Shown here: positions 34,701-46,541 of the stretch, piece by piece
Position numbering within the stretch: the first letter of the stretch is position 1
Layout of the letters: each line of letters begins with the position of its first letter
Assembly: GCA_002270565.1 (NCBI GenBank)
Contig: NQMI01000090.1
Span: forward strand, 124,001-188,000
From: Stenocarpella maydis
Taxonomy: Eukaryota; Ascomycota; Sordariomycetes; Diaporthales; Diaporthaceae
DNA: 64,000 nt
Direction: 5' to 3'
Notes under the pieces: generated by a model
Database searches by the model: none
What the model saw: only the letters and a program-made list of their open reading frames with translations
What the model was told of the DNA's origin: nothing
Program-made: the position numbers and the translations under genes

Positions 34701-36163
34701 TCCAGTGACACTCGAAATCCTATCATTCAGCGCCAAGCGCCGAGCATGTCGACCTTATCGGCTCTTCCGTCACTGAACAACTGATTCAGCACTGCCTCTC
34801 ACTACGTATACACCAACCAGCAAGGTTGTTGCGCATTCGCCCCAGATGCCGCAAGAGTTCATATTCTATTCAGACAGGTAGCCCCCTCCCCTCGAGGCGT
34901 TTATCCACCGGGCTAGGCACTTCCATTCGGTTTGACTGGTCATATTGGTCCCCGGGCCCCATCCTGGATCATCCCCGTCCTAGCATCTGCTTCAATGTCG
35001 TCTCCTTACCAGAGACGGCCTTGACCAAGAGATGCCGGATACCACCCACATTTCCCGTCTGGAGTAGGGACCCTGGCGGTACTGTCTTCTTGCCCTTCCT
35101 AGTCCCTACCAGTCAAGGCCTGCGCATTGCCGCTACGTAACCAACCATGCAGGAGACCGTGCGATGGTCTAGGTACATATCCCCGTGTCAAGACTCTAGT
35201 TGCGTGACCCCCTTCCCACCCACCCTCCTTCAACCCCTCTTCCCATCCGGGAAAGTCCCCGTCGTCGCTGGTAGCTCGAAGAAGTTCCATAACTTTTCCA
35301 CCGGCCTCCACACCAGAAGTCATCCCTGCCGACCTACATGCCAAGCTTTGTGCTAGAGCGAGCCATCACAACCTTCTTCTCCACACTACGCACACCCCAG
35401 TACCAAAACGGCGAACACAGCCCTCTTACCCCTTGTTCTTCTGACTCCTTAGGTCGACAGCCAACGGGAGAACCCACCCAGGGCTCGCTGGATTCCGCAA
35501 GGTACTACTGTACATACATGTGTTGACAGGCTGGTTGGGATGTGAGCTTTTGTCTGTGGGCGTCTGATGGATGAGACTTTGGGGCTTCCCCCCCTGCTCC
35601 ACACCGGGTCACCGTCATAATACTTAGTTACAACATATGTCCTCCTTTGCCCTTCCGTTACTGGAGATTACGACTCGCCTGATCTTTCATTACACTGTAT
35701 TGTTCATTCATGACTCTATCTGCCTCTCCCTGTCTCGAGCCCCCAAGAGCCCTCTGACATCGAAACGACGCTATATTGCAAACGTCTCAGGACTGGCAGT
35801 ATTCCCCGACGTTGCGGCGCCCCAGCGGATTGACCGTGTTATATCCGAGGCGTCCGCTAGAGGTTGAAGCAGCATTCGTCATGTCGCATAGCTCGCCTTC
35901 ATTTTGAGCCCAACCCATTGTGTATTGTCATTGGCGGTGCCTGTAGCTCATGCCCACAAGACATGAGCCACAAAGCCGGAGAAGTACAGGGAGACATAGA
36001 AAGAGGGAGTTGGCAGGCCTAGGTCCTTTAGTCCTCGCGATCATACGAGAGTCTGGTGAGACTGGGGAGTCCGTGACAACCACCCATTCACCTACTCCAT
36101 CCACAAATCTACTGAAGTGCTTAGCAACAGCGGTCGAAAACCACTGCGTTGCCTACAAGCAAC
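31784..36163. other. Gene-free 4.4 kb divergent region CSN1 / Zn2Cys6 activator
   Basis: Longest gap in the window; it lies between two divergent start codons. It contains the motif TACTCCGTAC (32009-32018) and a 13-bp minisatellite (about 32205-32295). Open frames reach about 210 codons but lack motifs, domain character or splice continuity. A long leader for the transcription factor or a noncoding RNA could lie here, but nothing in the sequence proves it. Confidence 0.5.
32205..32295 (+). repeat. 13-bp minisatellite CAGCACGGCAGAA
   Basis: About five near-perfect head-to-tail copies of a 13-bp unit, preceded by degenerate CAGCACGGCAGCACAGCAGAA copies. Confidence 0.85.
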
Positions 36164-39100
36164 ATGACTGACTGTGAGATGTCAACGGATTCCGGCTCTG
36201 GTGAGCCAAGCCCCGGTACGGACCACCAGGATGACCGGCAGACTCCTGAGGACGCCTCGGTCAAAGCAGAGCAGGGTGACGAGAACTCTACAGGGTCCAA
36301 TCAGACAGTACAGGTGCCCGTGCAGAAACGGCGACGTGTCACACGTGCCTGTGATGAATGCCGGCGCAAGAAGATCAAGTGCGACGGCAAGCAGCCGTGC
36401 ACACACTGCTCTGTATACAGCTACGGTCAGTGCAATCCCTTGCGGGTTTCCAAGGTCCCTCCCCCTGTTAACGCTGCCGACAATACAGAGTGTACGTATG
36501 ATAAGCCTTCTAATCGAAGGCGGAACCCTGCTCCTCAGTATATCGAAGCCCTCGAGAACAAGCTGGCACGCGCGGAGGCAGCCCTGCGCAAATTCGTCCC
36601 GGACGTCGACCTCAACGACCCGAGCCTGGATCCCGCTGTTCAACAGGAGTTCCAGAATCGAGAACGACAAAGAATACAGGCTGCGAAAGCACGTCAAGAA
36701 AACGCCAAGGAAGCCGAACAACAGACAGCCCAGATAATGTCCATGATCGAGACCTTGGGCCAGCTAGACCTTACAGAGGGCGGTGGATGGGACTTCCGAG
36801 GCACTTCATCCGGGGCCGTCTTCCTTAGGAGGATGAAGGAACACTTCCGGGGCCTGATGGGCTACGACTACGACGCTACCTTCCTCCCCCGGCGGGCTCG
36901 GGTTCCAGGCTTGCTGAAGCTGGACTCGCCGGAGTCGACATCATCCTTGACTCCCAGCGACACGAGAAGTGCAAACGTTTACGACCTGCCACCGAAGGAA
37001 CGCGCTCAAAAGTTGTGCTACTGTGCGCTCTCATGCGCAACGGCACTCCTGCGGATTGTGCACCTGCCTTCTTTCTTTGACAAGTTCGAGGAGTTGTACC
37101 AGAAACCGGCAGATGCGTTCGACACAGAGGACAACCGCTTTCTCGGACTGCTCTATGCAGCAATGGCTGTGGGCTGCATGTACAATATCGCTGAGGAGGA
37201 CGTCGATAACCAGGTGAACTATGGCGAAGCAATTGAGGAAGGGTAAGCTTGTCCGAACAACAAGGAGCGGGAAACAATGCGTCTTGTGGTGTGCTGACCC
37301 GGGCCCAGGATGGGATACTATACGTCCGCGAGGATCCTGCTGCAAGACATTACAGAGTGTAGGGATCTGACTTCGCTGCAGTCCCTGCTGTTCTTGATTC
37401 TGTTCCTGCAGGCGACGTCGAACCTAAGCGCGTGCTATGCCTTCCTTGGCATTGCTCTGCGGTCCGCCCTCAGGATGGGTTTACACCGGCACTTGCCCAA
37501 TGCCAACTTTACGCCCCTCGTAAGCGAGTCGAGGAGACGCGTCTTTTACTTCATCCGGCAGCTGGACATCTACTGCTCAGCTCTCCTGGGGTTTCCGGTC
37601 TTGCTTCACGCCGAAGACATTGACCAGCAGCCGCCGTCAGAGATCGATGACGAGTTCATCACAGAAGAGAGCATCACGGCACCCCCTCCCGACACTCCTG
37701 GGTCATTCTTTCAAGCCTTCAATGCACATTCGAGGCTCATGGAGATCCTGATGAAGGTCATCAAGTACATATACCCGCTGAACGGAATCGAAGGTGCCGT
37801 CATTAGCTCAGACGGTGACTCCAGCCCGACCTACATGATAGAGTACCAACGTATCAAGGAGATTGAGGGTGACCTCCAGCTGTGGCATGAACAACTTCCC
37901 CAGAGGTGGCGTCCCAGTGCCGAGGGGCCCATAGAGGTGGTGCGGTAAGGCTACTTTCTCGGCGTCTTCCAACAGTCTACTCTTCCTTGATCGTTTGTAC
38001 CCGGTGATGCTCCTCTATGGCAGCTTGCTGACTCCTTTTGCCATCCAGAGTTCGGACCCTGTTGCGTTTTGCGTACGCACATGTGCAAATGATGCTGTAC
38101 CGACCGTTCCTCCACTACATCTCACCCAGGTTGTCAGCCGGCAAGGCCGTTGAGGAGAGCTACTACGCTTGTGCAGCTGCCGGGATCAGCGTGTGCCGGA
38201 ACATCATCCACATAGCCATGGAGATAAAAAACCAAGCCCTTGTGGTTGGCCCATTCTGGTCCATGTTGTATACCGAGTTCTTCGCTATCCTGACTCTGGT
38301 TTTCTATACTCTCGAGAACCCAGACAAGCCGGGCTCGGCAGAGATATTCGCAGAGGCCAACGCGGGAAGAGAGATGATCGCCCGGATGGCCCTGAGAAGC
38401 CTGGCGGCCGACCGAATTACGACGTCCCTGAATTCACTATGGGAGAACCTTCCGGACTCTGTGAAGAAAGGGAAGCCGAAGTCTGTGTCCACGAAGAAGC
38501 GGCCCGCGGCTGGGCTGAAACCAGGCCCTGTACCGCTGTCCACCCACAAGTCACCTCTTCCGCCCAGCAGGGGAAGCGACACGCGAGCAGGAGCCCCGCT
38601 AGCCTTTCGTTCTCCCATACAGTGTGGAAGGTCATCGTCGCGAACCTTCAGCGTGAACTCGTCCGACTTCAACCCTCTGGAAGTGCCAGGCGCAGGCGCA
38701 TCCGACGCCGGAACTCCTTCGTCGAACCACACGGCAGACGCGTCATATATCACACAGCACGGCAACACACCGAACCATGCCCTGACCCAGCAGAGTTCGA
38801 ACGAAATCCACAAGTTCGACGCCATGATGTTCTCATCTGGGGATCCCTTTGCCTACCCAAATCAACCGCTTGTCGAGCCACAGCCACCACAGATGCCACC
38901 GCCTCCTCAGGCCGACTCAGGCGGCTTCTACATGACGCCAGGGCTCTACGGCGAAATAGAGGCCGAGGGGCACCTGAGTGAGTGTGTTTATAATTTGTAT
39001 ACCTAAATCTCACCTAAATCTGCCTGGGTAGCCCAGAAGCTGACGCGTCACCCTCACAGCTGGACCTCTACCCCCGTACCTTTTGCCACACCCGGCGGGG

Positions 39101-39328
39101 CAGGCTGGCCTTGACCTATCGGCACAGATGTACCAGTCTCCAAGCTCGCTGGCCGCGCAGCAGTACCACGTGAGACAGGGGCATCTTCACCACCAGCAGC
39201 ATCAGCACCAGCACCACCACCAGCACCACCACCATCTAGGAGTGGGCAGGGAAATCGAGGATTTGATGACAGACGCGGGTTTTGACCGAAACTGGGACAT
39301 GTTCAACGCGAGATTCAAGCACATGTGA
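36164..39328 (+). CDS. Zn2Cys6 (Gal4-type) transcription activator with middle homology region
   Basis: Five exons (36164-36425, 36489-37242, 37309-37944, 38049-38977, 39060-39328) encode 949 aa. The zinc cluster follows CX2CX6CX5CX2CX6C exactly: Cys63, 66, 73, 79, 82 and 89 in VTRACDECRRKKIKCDGKQP, with intron 1 falling just before the last Cys. Next are a basic linker PSNRRRNPAPQY and a dimerising coiled coil (IEALENKLARAEAALRKF). The fungal transcription factor domain is at about 250-600 (VHLPSFFDKFEELY, LSACYAFLGIALRSALRMGLHR, ESRRRVFYFIRQLDIYCSALLGFP). The C-terminal activation region is Pro/Ser/Gln-rich with a His/Gln tract. The linker and zinc-cluster sequence recall the cellulase regulator CLR-1/ClrA, but I cannot confirm that from memory, so no symbol is given. 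The start at 36164 is the first in-frame ATG. Confidence 0.92.
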
Positions 39329-40334
39329 GAGACAGAAAAGGACGTTTTACCCCCGGCCGGGCCGACGAACGCAGGTTATCGACGCACAGCCGGGAAGGGT
39401 TACAAAAGAGAAACGGATTGCTACGAGGACAAGAATGATGAAGGAAGGCCTAGGAGGAACCGGGGAGGGAAAAAAAACCAATATCGACGAAGAGAGACGC
39501 GCGGCAGTATTAGGTGGTCGGCGGGCGTCTTATACCCCATGGGCATATTACATTGGATCACTGATGGGCTTTTTTTGTTGTTGCGCCTTCTGGACGGCAG
39601 ACTCACAGAGCATTCTAGACGCACGGGTTTGTTCCAGCGCGCTGTCGGCCCGGGAGTATTAGCTCCCAGGGTGTCTGGTCGCTCGGATATGGACTTGGAT
39701 ACAGAGGGATTATTTGGGAAAGGGAAGAGGGGTGGGGCGCCGGGGGAGACATTTGGTCTTCGCGGGCTTGTTACACACACATCATATCATGTTTCTGTTC
39801 TATTTTCTTCTTTGTCCTTTTCCTCGCCCCCCCCCCCGGTCACACTTCGGTTCCTCGCGCAATATTCACACATGTCCCCCGAAACACTACATATACCACG
39901 TCTCATACCGTCGTCCAAGGTGGATCAGCTGGCCCCCCCCCCAGGCCCTCCGTGGGGCGAGGCTTGGGCCCCGCGAGTTGTCCACCCTCGGAATACCGCG
40001 AATTACGGCGCCATAGGACAGATAGGAGACACTCCCAAATCACTGCCGCTGCGACTGCTCGCTCCCGTCACGCGATTTGGCCGGCGGTCTTGGGAGTCTC
40101 CGCGTAGAAACGGGGACGCGCCAGGTCTTTTTCTGGTATTCCAGAATCACGAGCCTGGCCACCCATCAACCAACCAATACCAAGTATTACATAGATCCAT
40201 TTTCAGATTCCTTATCAACAACAACCATGGGATACAAAACAGCAACCTAGCCCTTGTCCCCCCCCCCCTCGCCGGTCAGCCACGAATCGAAAGAGTACCC
40301 GCACTCGTAATGTACACACACCTACACAGCCAGC
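39329..40334. other. Intergenic, convergent 3' ends
   Basis: About 1 kb between the activator (+) and GTR2 (-). C runs occur at about 39829-39838 and 40259-40268. No supported gene. Confidence 0.55.
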
Positions 40335-41636
40335 TTACTTGCCCCTCTTTGTGACGTCGAAGAACTCGGTGAGCCCCTTCGCCACGACGTCGACGTTCAT
40401 ATTAACCAGGGGCATCTTGTCGTAGCTGCCCTCCTTCATGATTGCCACCAGCGCCAGGTAGCGGTCGACCTCGCGCAGCATGACGGGCCTGAGCCCCTCG
40501 TTGACGACGATGTGGCTCTCGGCGAAGGGGACGGCGACCTGGTCCTCGAGCCGCTGAGACCACGGCGGGCCCTCCAGCCGGTCGCGGTGCGCCTTGGAGC
40601 GGCTCCAGCTGCCGTAGACCATGGACACATCGATGATGACGTCGATGTAGTCGGAGCAGACCTCGTAACTGGCCATATCGGCGGGCGCCGAGTCGGTCGC
40701 GATGTAGATCTTGGACATGACGTCGAACAGGTAGGCCTTCTCGAAGCGGCACGTGCGGCACAGGTTGGTCAGCATCGCCTCGAGCTGGCCCAGCCGCGGG
40801 ATCAGCTTCTGGATGACCTTGGAGAAGGCCTCGAAGATGGAGTGGTTGTAGATGCTGGTGAGGTGGAACGTGACCGGGGCGTTCTCGAAGCCCTCATCCG
40901 ACAGCTCGTCCTGAATACGGATGGTGATGTCCCGCTGGATGTCCAGCTTGTAGTCGTCCGACAGCCCGTCGACCTTGTGGATGAAGACCTCGATGTTGAT
41001 GGAAGGGTAGTTGCGCTGCAGGTACAGGATGGTGCTATTCAGGCGCGACACGGCTTCGAGGTAGTCGTCCTGCGCGTCAATAACCCAGATGAGCGCGCCA
41101 ATCTCGCCAAATACCGCGTCAATATCGAAGTTTGGGTTGTCAAGAAAGTCGATCTGCCCAGGAAAGTCCCAAACTTGAAAATCCATAAATGACCTGGAGG
41201 TTCTTTCTGGTGATCAGCTCGGGCTCTGAGGGGCGCGGATAGGTAACTTACGCCATGGAGTCCTTCTGGATTCTCACCGTGGACTCCAAGAAGAGCGTTT
41301 CGGAAGGCGGTACTTTGTGGAATACGACGCTCGAGATGGATGATTTCCCACTCCTATTTCGTCCTCATCAGCCCTCGGTGCCTCTCCTCTCGTGGCAGCT
41401 GGACTCAAAAACACTTACCTCCTCTGGCCCATGAGCAAGAGTCTTGGTTTGCTTTTGCCCGGATTCGCGGCCGCCATGTCGTTTGTCGGGGACAGGGCCC
41501 CATCTCGTTGCTGTAATCGTGCTCGGTTCTGTTCGTAAAGACGTCCAAGATTTAGCGCTGCTGGACTGACATACTTGACGTTTGGTCGACGGGGCGTTCC
41601 GGGAGCGGACAAGCCGCTGGACCCCATTGACGACAT
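40335..41636 (-). CDS. GTR2: Rag GTPase GTR2 (RagC/D)
   Basis: Three exons (41636-41419, 41353-41252, 41193-40335) encode 392 aa. Gtr2 pairs with Gtr1 on the vacuole in the EGO complex and signals amino-acid status to TORC1. After a 60-residue Ser/Pro-rich N terminus, the P loop GxxxxGKS (Gly70 to Ser77, formed across intron 1: MGQRR-SGKSS) is followed by [11 protein letters not shown]. Switch II is [14 protein letters not shown], and [16 protein letters not shown] and the base-specificity motif HKVD follow. The C-terminal roadblock-like dimerisation domain starts about residue 215 ([24 protein letters not shown]) and ends [12 protein letters not shown]. The DxPG motif, with Pro in place of the usual Ala, is typical of Rag proteins. 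Confidence 0.95.
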
Positions 41637-43708
41637 GGTGCATAAATCAGCTGGCAAAGACTGCAAAGCAAAACAGGGTTGATATGAAGCATATAAGATG
41701 AAGCAAAGATCATGCCTGGCCGCAGGGGAGGATGGGGTAAGCGAGCCTCGAGAGCTTCCCTACAGACACAGGATGACCGAACACCTGAGTGACTGGCTGT
41801 ACGCACTCTTCACAGCCCGGAGGTCTGCAGTGACTATTCTCGGGTCCGTTGAAAAGCTATGATGATGAACCACTCGATCGGGACGGACCGTTGCGATGTC
41901 TCTCGGGCTGTTTGCAAGATCGGATGGCAACCCTTCGACGGTGGTCAAACGGTCGTCAGGAACCCAGCGACGCGACCGCCACGGTACAATCGCTGGGCGG
42001 AGGAGGAGAGGGGGGCTATAGGGGATATAAGTGTTGTTCCCATATGCATAGACGGGAAGACGCATGAGAATTGGCGTTGATACGCACATGGCATCGCCTC
42101 CAAAGTCGGCAGAAGAACGAAGATGGTCGGCCGTTCCCTATCTCCTGCCCGCACCCGAGCCTCCCGTCCAGCTACCGGGCGTCGTGACGACCGAGCTAGC
42201 GAAGGAGCAGGAGGAAGGCAGGAATATCAACCGCCCTGGGGGTCGCACAGGCTCGCCCAGTGGCTCAGCAATAGTCGGTGAAAGCTGAGAAGACAGGCTG
42301 AGGTGACTCAACTCGAGATCCCCTGTCGGATGCGAGCTGACCCATCGCACTTGCGAGGCTGACAGTTCGGCCGGGTACAGGAGAGCCCAGGATATCAGAC
42401 CCTGGGGCCGCTGGGCCGACTGGATGCGGTGAGATGCCACTGGGCAGGGCATGTGAGGCATTCGAGGGTGAGGTGGTGCAAAGGGCTCCTGGAACTGGAC
42501 CGCGGGCACAGCCGGCCTCGGGAGTTGGCACCTCGTAGCGGTACGTCGAGGTGTGACGAGAACCGAGGAGGTGGTACTCGGCCGTGCAGCGGCCGAGACG
42601 GGGTCAACCACCGTCGAGAAGTGAGCCCAGACTGCTGCAGAAAAGACTGACAGACCATGGGCCGCCAACAGGGAAAGCAGAAACGTAGAAAAAAACACTC
42701 GCGGGGGGGGGGGTGGTTTATTACCTCCATCATGGGTACGGTGCGGGATCCAACCGGTAGCCTCTTGGGTCGTCAAGCACTCGGAACAGCAGGGCTCGAG
42801 GAGCAGGAATGCTTCGTCCAAACCGGCACAGCTCATAGCGGTACCCTTGCCCTTGAGCCGCCCGGGGGGCCAAAGGGGCCGTGGAGAGACAGCTGCGATG
42901 CGACGTCAAGCTGACAGGTGACGCGAGCCGGATGGCTGAACCAACTAGAGCACGTGTTAAACATAGAGCACAAGGCTAAGCCAGGAGTTGTCTGCTCGAC
43001 GGGCAGAGCTGAGTGGTTACCAACCAGATTGGCAGATGCCTTGAAACCGGACACGCTCGGGGAGGCCTAATGATGAGCTGGGAAGCAGCTGCTCCGCTTG
43101 CCGTGGTGCGAGGTGCAACACACGAGTCGCGAAGCTTGGACTCAGTTGTGTGCCGGGGCTGCGTCACCTGTGATGCGAACTTCAGGCTGCTCTGGACGAC
43201 AGCGGAACTACTCCGGGCAGGACAATGGGCTCCTCCCAGGCACAATCGAGATGATTCTGACGTGGGTCACCGCTTGCAGATGTGCAGGCACTGTGGTTCC
43301 GAGGCTATGCCTGTCACTCACAAGGTGATGTCGCTCATGAACACCCAGATGTTGGGTGGCAGCCGGCCTTGTGGGCAAGGCCCGGGAGGTCCCAAGTGCT
43401 ACTTGCTTGGACAGGGAACAGCAGAGCAGAGCTATAATAGGGTTAGGGCTCGAGGCTGTCACTCTGCCAGATCACACAGCGGACGGGAGCCTGTAGCCAC
43501 CTTGAATCGTTCTCGTTATTATTATGGGCTCAACGGGGACCCTGCAGGGCAGAATGCTACATGATAGAGGTACAAATGCTCGCATGGCTGGAGGCCACTC
43601 TCGTGCCAAACCTATCTCGCAAAGTTACCTAGCAAGGCCCATGGAGGGTGTGGACGTCGGCTACCAGCACTCCAAGCACGGCAAGCAGAGAAGCATGCCG
43701 GCACCTGC
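41637..43708. other. Intergenic 2.1 kb
   Basis: GTR2 upstream region and 3' flank of the MIF-like gene. A run of G/C bases occurs at about 42703-42713. A 232-codon minus-strand frame (42138-42836) starts with ATG but has no domain or splice support, so it is not called. Confidence 0.5.
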
Positions 43709-44750
43709 TCAGGGCAAACCGGCTACCTGCTTCTCGTTTTCCTTCCTGTTGCCCTGCCTCCCAAACAGGCCCGCAACGAAACTCTTCCTGCGTCTGGCCA
43801 CCTTTACCTTCTCGGTCTTGGGTTTCTCGCCAGCGGGTGTGGACTCCTCGACGCTCGCGGGAGGGGTCATGTCACCAGCCAGAGGCGTCCCTTTGATGTT
43901 CGAAAGAGACTATGCCCAAGTCAGTAGTGTGCTGTGTCTCCCAGTCGGCTGCGAGATTCTCCCCACCTTGACGCTCAGCCTCTTTCTCCTCGCCAGAGTC
44001 CCTAGGTTCCCTTCGTCATTGGCGCCCATGGGGCCATTAGCGTTAGTTTCCTCCAAGGACTGTGCCATGGTTTTCCCATCGAGGCCCACATTCTCATCCA
44101 TCATGGCCACGAACCGAACGAGACCCCTTGGCGGCGGCACTCCCAGTGCTTCCTCGAGGTGCTCCGACAACAAGTAGGCATTGCGCTGGTTTGTGCTTGG
44201 TTGGACATATGGACACAGGGCCGACAGCGTCAGCATATAAGCGGGCTCGAAGGTCCCCGCGAACAAGATGCAGGCCGAGTGTTGGACATGGACGGCGATG
44301 GAGGACAGCGGCCTCTGGTATCGCTCGGCAATCTTGGCGGCCAGCTCAGTGATGAAGATGAATTCGTCACCAACCTGGTCGCTGATGAGTGAGCCACCCC
44401 CCAGGCAGACAGAAGGGCATGCTTTCGCGCCCCAGGTGAGAAATGGCAGTGGAGAGCAGACTCACTATAACATTGGTCTTTAGTTCAGCCACGACTATGG
44501 AGTCACTCTGTATCCTCTCGCGCAGAGTGTCCATGTGGCACCTGCCCGAGAAGGCTCCCTCAAAGTAGTGAGTCCTGCGCCTTGAGAGCTCTGCCCTGCT
44601 CATTGTCATGGCTGCTGCTGGCCTGGGCGTGTCCCCTGGTGGTCTGCGCGTGATAGGCTGCATGAGTTCGTCCATCTCTGTGAGCTGAGGCAGCGTCCAC
44701 GGGTGCCTGCTCGCAACGACCTGGCGCTCCAAAGGTGACATCTTGGACAT
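43709..44750 (-). CDS. MIF-superfamily (tautomerase-fold) protein without catalytic Pro
   Basis: Three exons (44750-44466, 44374-43967, 43909-43709) give 297 aa. The central part (about 84-205) matches macrophage migration inhibitory factor: ELKTNVIVGDEFIFITELAA, AERYQRPLSSIAVHV, LFAGTFEPAYMLTLSAL, NQRNAYLLSEHLEEALGVPPPRGLVRFV. In MIF the N-terminal Pro1 is the catalytic base. Here about 85 residues precede the domain, and Val86 stands at the equivalent position, so classic tautomerase activity is unlikely. The N-terminal extension is Pro/Arg-rich with a conserved-looking SRRRTHYFEGAFSG. The C terminus is Lys/Glu-rich and ends KSFVAGLFGRQ plus a charged tail, like other filamentous-fungal family members. 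The first intron uses the acceptor before GTTGGTGACG, which gives TNVI-VGDEF. Start choice: ATG 44750; 44741 is an alternative. Confidence 0.85.
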
Positions 44751-45793
44751 ATCAGCCTTCAGCTCAGCTACCGAGTGTTTCTGGCAGTCGAGCGTCGTGG
44801 AGACGAGAGTCAAGGGCGCAAGAAGTCGTTGGATCACAGATGTCAATCTCCAACTACAAGCAGCGCCCGTACGTCTGAATTCACTCTTCGGGAATTCTCC
44901 GTTGGTTTGGAGATGAGCTGTAGTACCGTTTCGTGTGCATACCTCTGCGCTATCACCATGAGCTTTTGTGCTGGCTTGCTCGACGCTTGATTCATTCAAA
45001 GCCGTGTCTCATGCAGCATCGTTCGTGTGTGGTGGGTGCAGCGCGAGTATGTTTGACCCGCTCGTTCCGATTTTGATTGAACCTGAGAAATGGGACTACG
45101 GCGATGTCGTCTCTTGGATCATACTCCTAGTATAAGTGAAAACGCCTCGGTACTTAACGACGGATAGCCGCATAGCGAACCCGAAGTCTTGTGCAGCAGT
45201 TGAGTGGTGTCACTAGGCAGAGAAGACCCGGTCTCCTCTCACATCTCAAGCTCACACACCTGCGTATGGCAAACAAAAGACGGGGAAGGGGCAATCTGGA
45301 TGCTGCTACCCGAGGCTGTGTGGTCTGGGAAGGGGCATCTGGACAACGGGAACACTGGTGCCTGAGCATGTCTGCAACCCGGGATGACCAAATCTGCAAC
45401 GGAAAGGAGATTTATGTCTCGGCACCTTGTGCTACTACGGCTGATAGCAGTCAGATCATTTTCAACCTGCCCCCCTGGACATTTGTCCTGCCTGGGCTGA
45501 CCTCGACTCGAATGAAGCATCTCACGGCGGACCAGTCTAATTGCGCGTATCAAGCCTTGAGACAGAAGTTGGCATTATTGAGTTCATATGTAAATGCACC
45601 AAAAACGCCAGCCATTAACGGGAAAGGAAAAGCCATGAGTCCAAAGTCCAGTCCTGCTGCCAAATACCACGCATCCCATGACATTTTCCTCACGTCTTGT
45701 CAGAGAAGACCTCTCCGCTCACACCATGAGGCTCTTGTATGCTGCACCAGCACATGTTGCGTGACCCCAAGATGTTCACCAACAGCGGCCAGC
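44751..45793. other. Intergenic 1.0 kb
   Basis: Upstream of the MIF-like gene and downstream of the four-TM gene. A 389-codon plus-strand frame starts here (45191) but runs antisense through the four-TM gene and is judged fortuitous. Confidence 0.5.
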
Positions 45794-46541
45794 TCATGCC
45801 ACGGGACTTGCCTTCCTCGCATGCGCGTATGCATTGACGTGCTTCTCGACCTTGGTCTGCCAGCCGGCAGCACACAGGGCTATGGCCTCCAGGGGCACGA
45901 GGATAACGGCCAGATAGACGCTGGCCCACGACTGGCCGCAGAGGGTGCCGAAGTAAGGGGCCTGCCCCATGTGGACCGACCTCCACCGGCACGTCCAACT
46001 CAGCAGGGAGTCGGTTGTTTGCGAGGCGTTGATGGCATAGAAAACGATGATAGCCACCAATGCGGCCACAAAGCCGACCACTGGGGCTGCAAACATGACG
46101 GGGGTGTGGACTGGTGTGTTGTTGCGGATCTGTCAAGGCCGAGTCAGTCCACCGGCCCGAACGCGGCCTACCACGTAGGAGAAGCACACGATGACCTACA
46201 TGAGGCACCTTGCTGCAAAGCAAAGCAGCAATGTTTGCGAGGGCCACCAGGGAGCTCCCGGCAACCAAGGCAACGGTTGGCTGCATGTCGAAAGAGTCGG
46301 GCCACAGGGGGCTCGAGAACCAAGTGCTTCCGTCGAGCGTGGTCATGTTGTAGACCCTGATGGCATCGCCAGAAAGGCCCATGATGGTGATACCGCAGAG
46401 GAGAGCGAGAGTAGTAATGGATGTCCTCGCGGCATCAATCAGCCTCAGGGTCTTGGTCTGCCTCTCAAGATACCGGTCGTTGTGAGAGTCTACCTCAAAG
46501 GTAGACGAGGAAGCCTCGTGTTTGAGAGATGCGCTCGACAT
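45794..46541 (-). CDS. Four-TM membrane protein, function unknown
   Basis: Two exons (46541-46200 and 46129-45794) give 225 aa. The predicted TM helices are at about 39-58 (ARTSITTLALLCGITIMGLS), 89-109 (TVALVAGSSLVALANIAALLC), 124-146 (PVMFAAPVVGFVAALVAIIVF) and 183-204 (ASVYLAVILVPLEAIALCAAGW). Both termini should face the same side, probably the cytosol. The first loop contains a Trp pair (STWFSSPLWPDSF), and the loop before TM4 has Cys residues (SWTCRWR, GTLCGQSW). This layout is common in small fungal plasma-membrane proteins; no catalytic motif is seen. The donor GTAGGT at 46199 was preferred over GTGCCT ten bases upstream; both keep the frame and differ by three residues. Confidence 0.75.

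Noticed and set aside
40512..41192. 226-codon plus-strand frame
   Set aside because: Antisense to GTR2; Val/Asp-rich mirror of its codons.
42138..42836. 232-codon minus-strand frame starting with ATG
   Set aside because: Low-complexity, Pro/Ser/Arg-rich, crosses a homopolymer, no domain and no splice-linked neighbour.
43437..43447. Telomere-like TAGGGTTAGGG
   Set aside because: Fewer than two repeat units; far too short for an interstitial telomere tract.
45191..46360. 389-codon plus-strand open frame
   Set aside because: Its second half is antisense to the spliced four-TM gene, composition is not protein-like, and there are no domain motifs.
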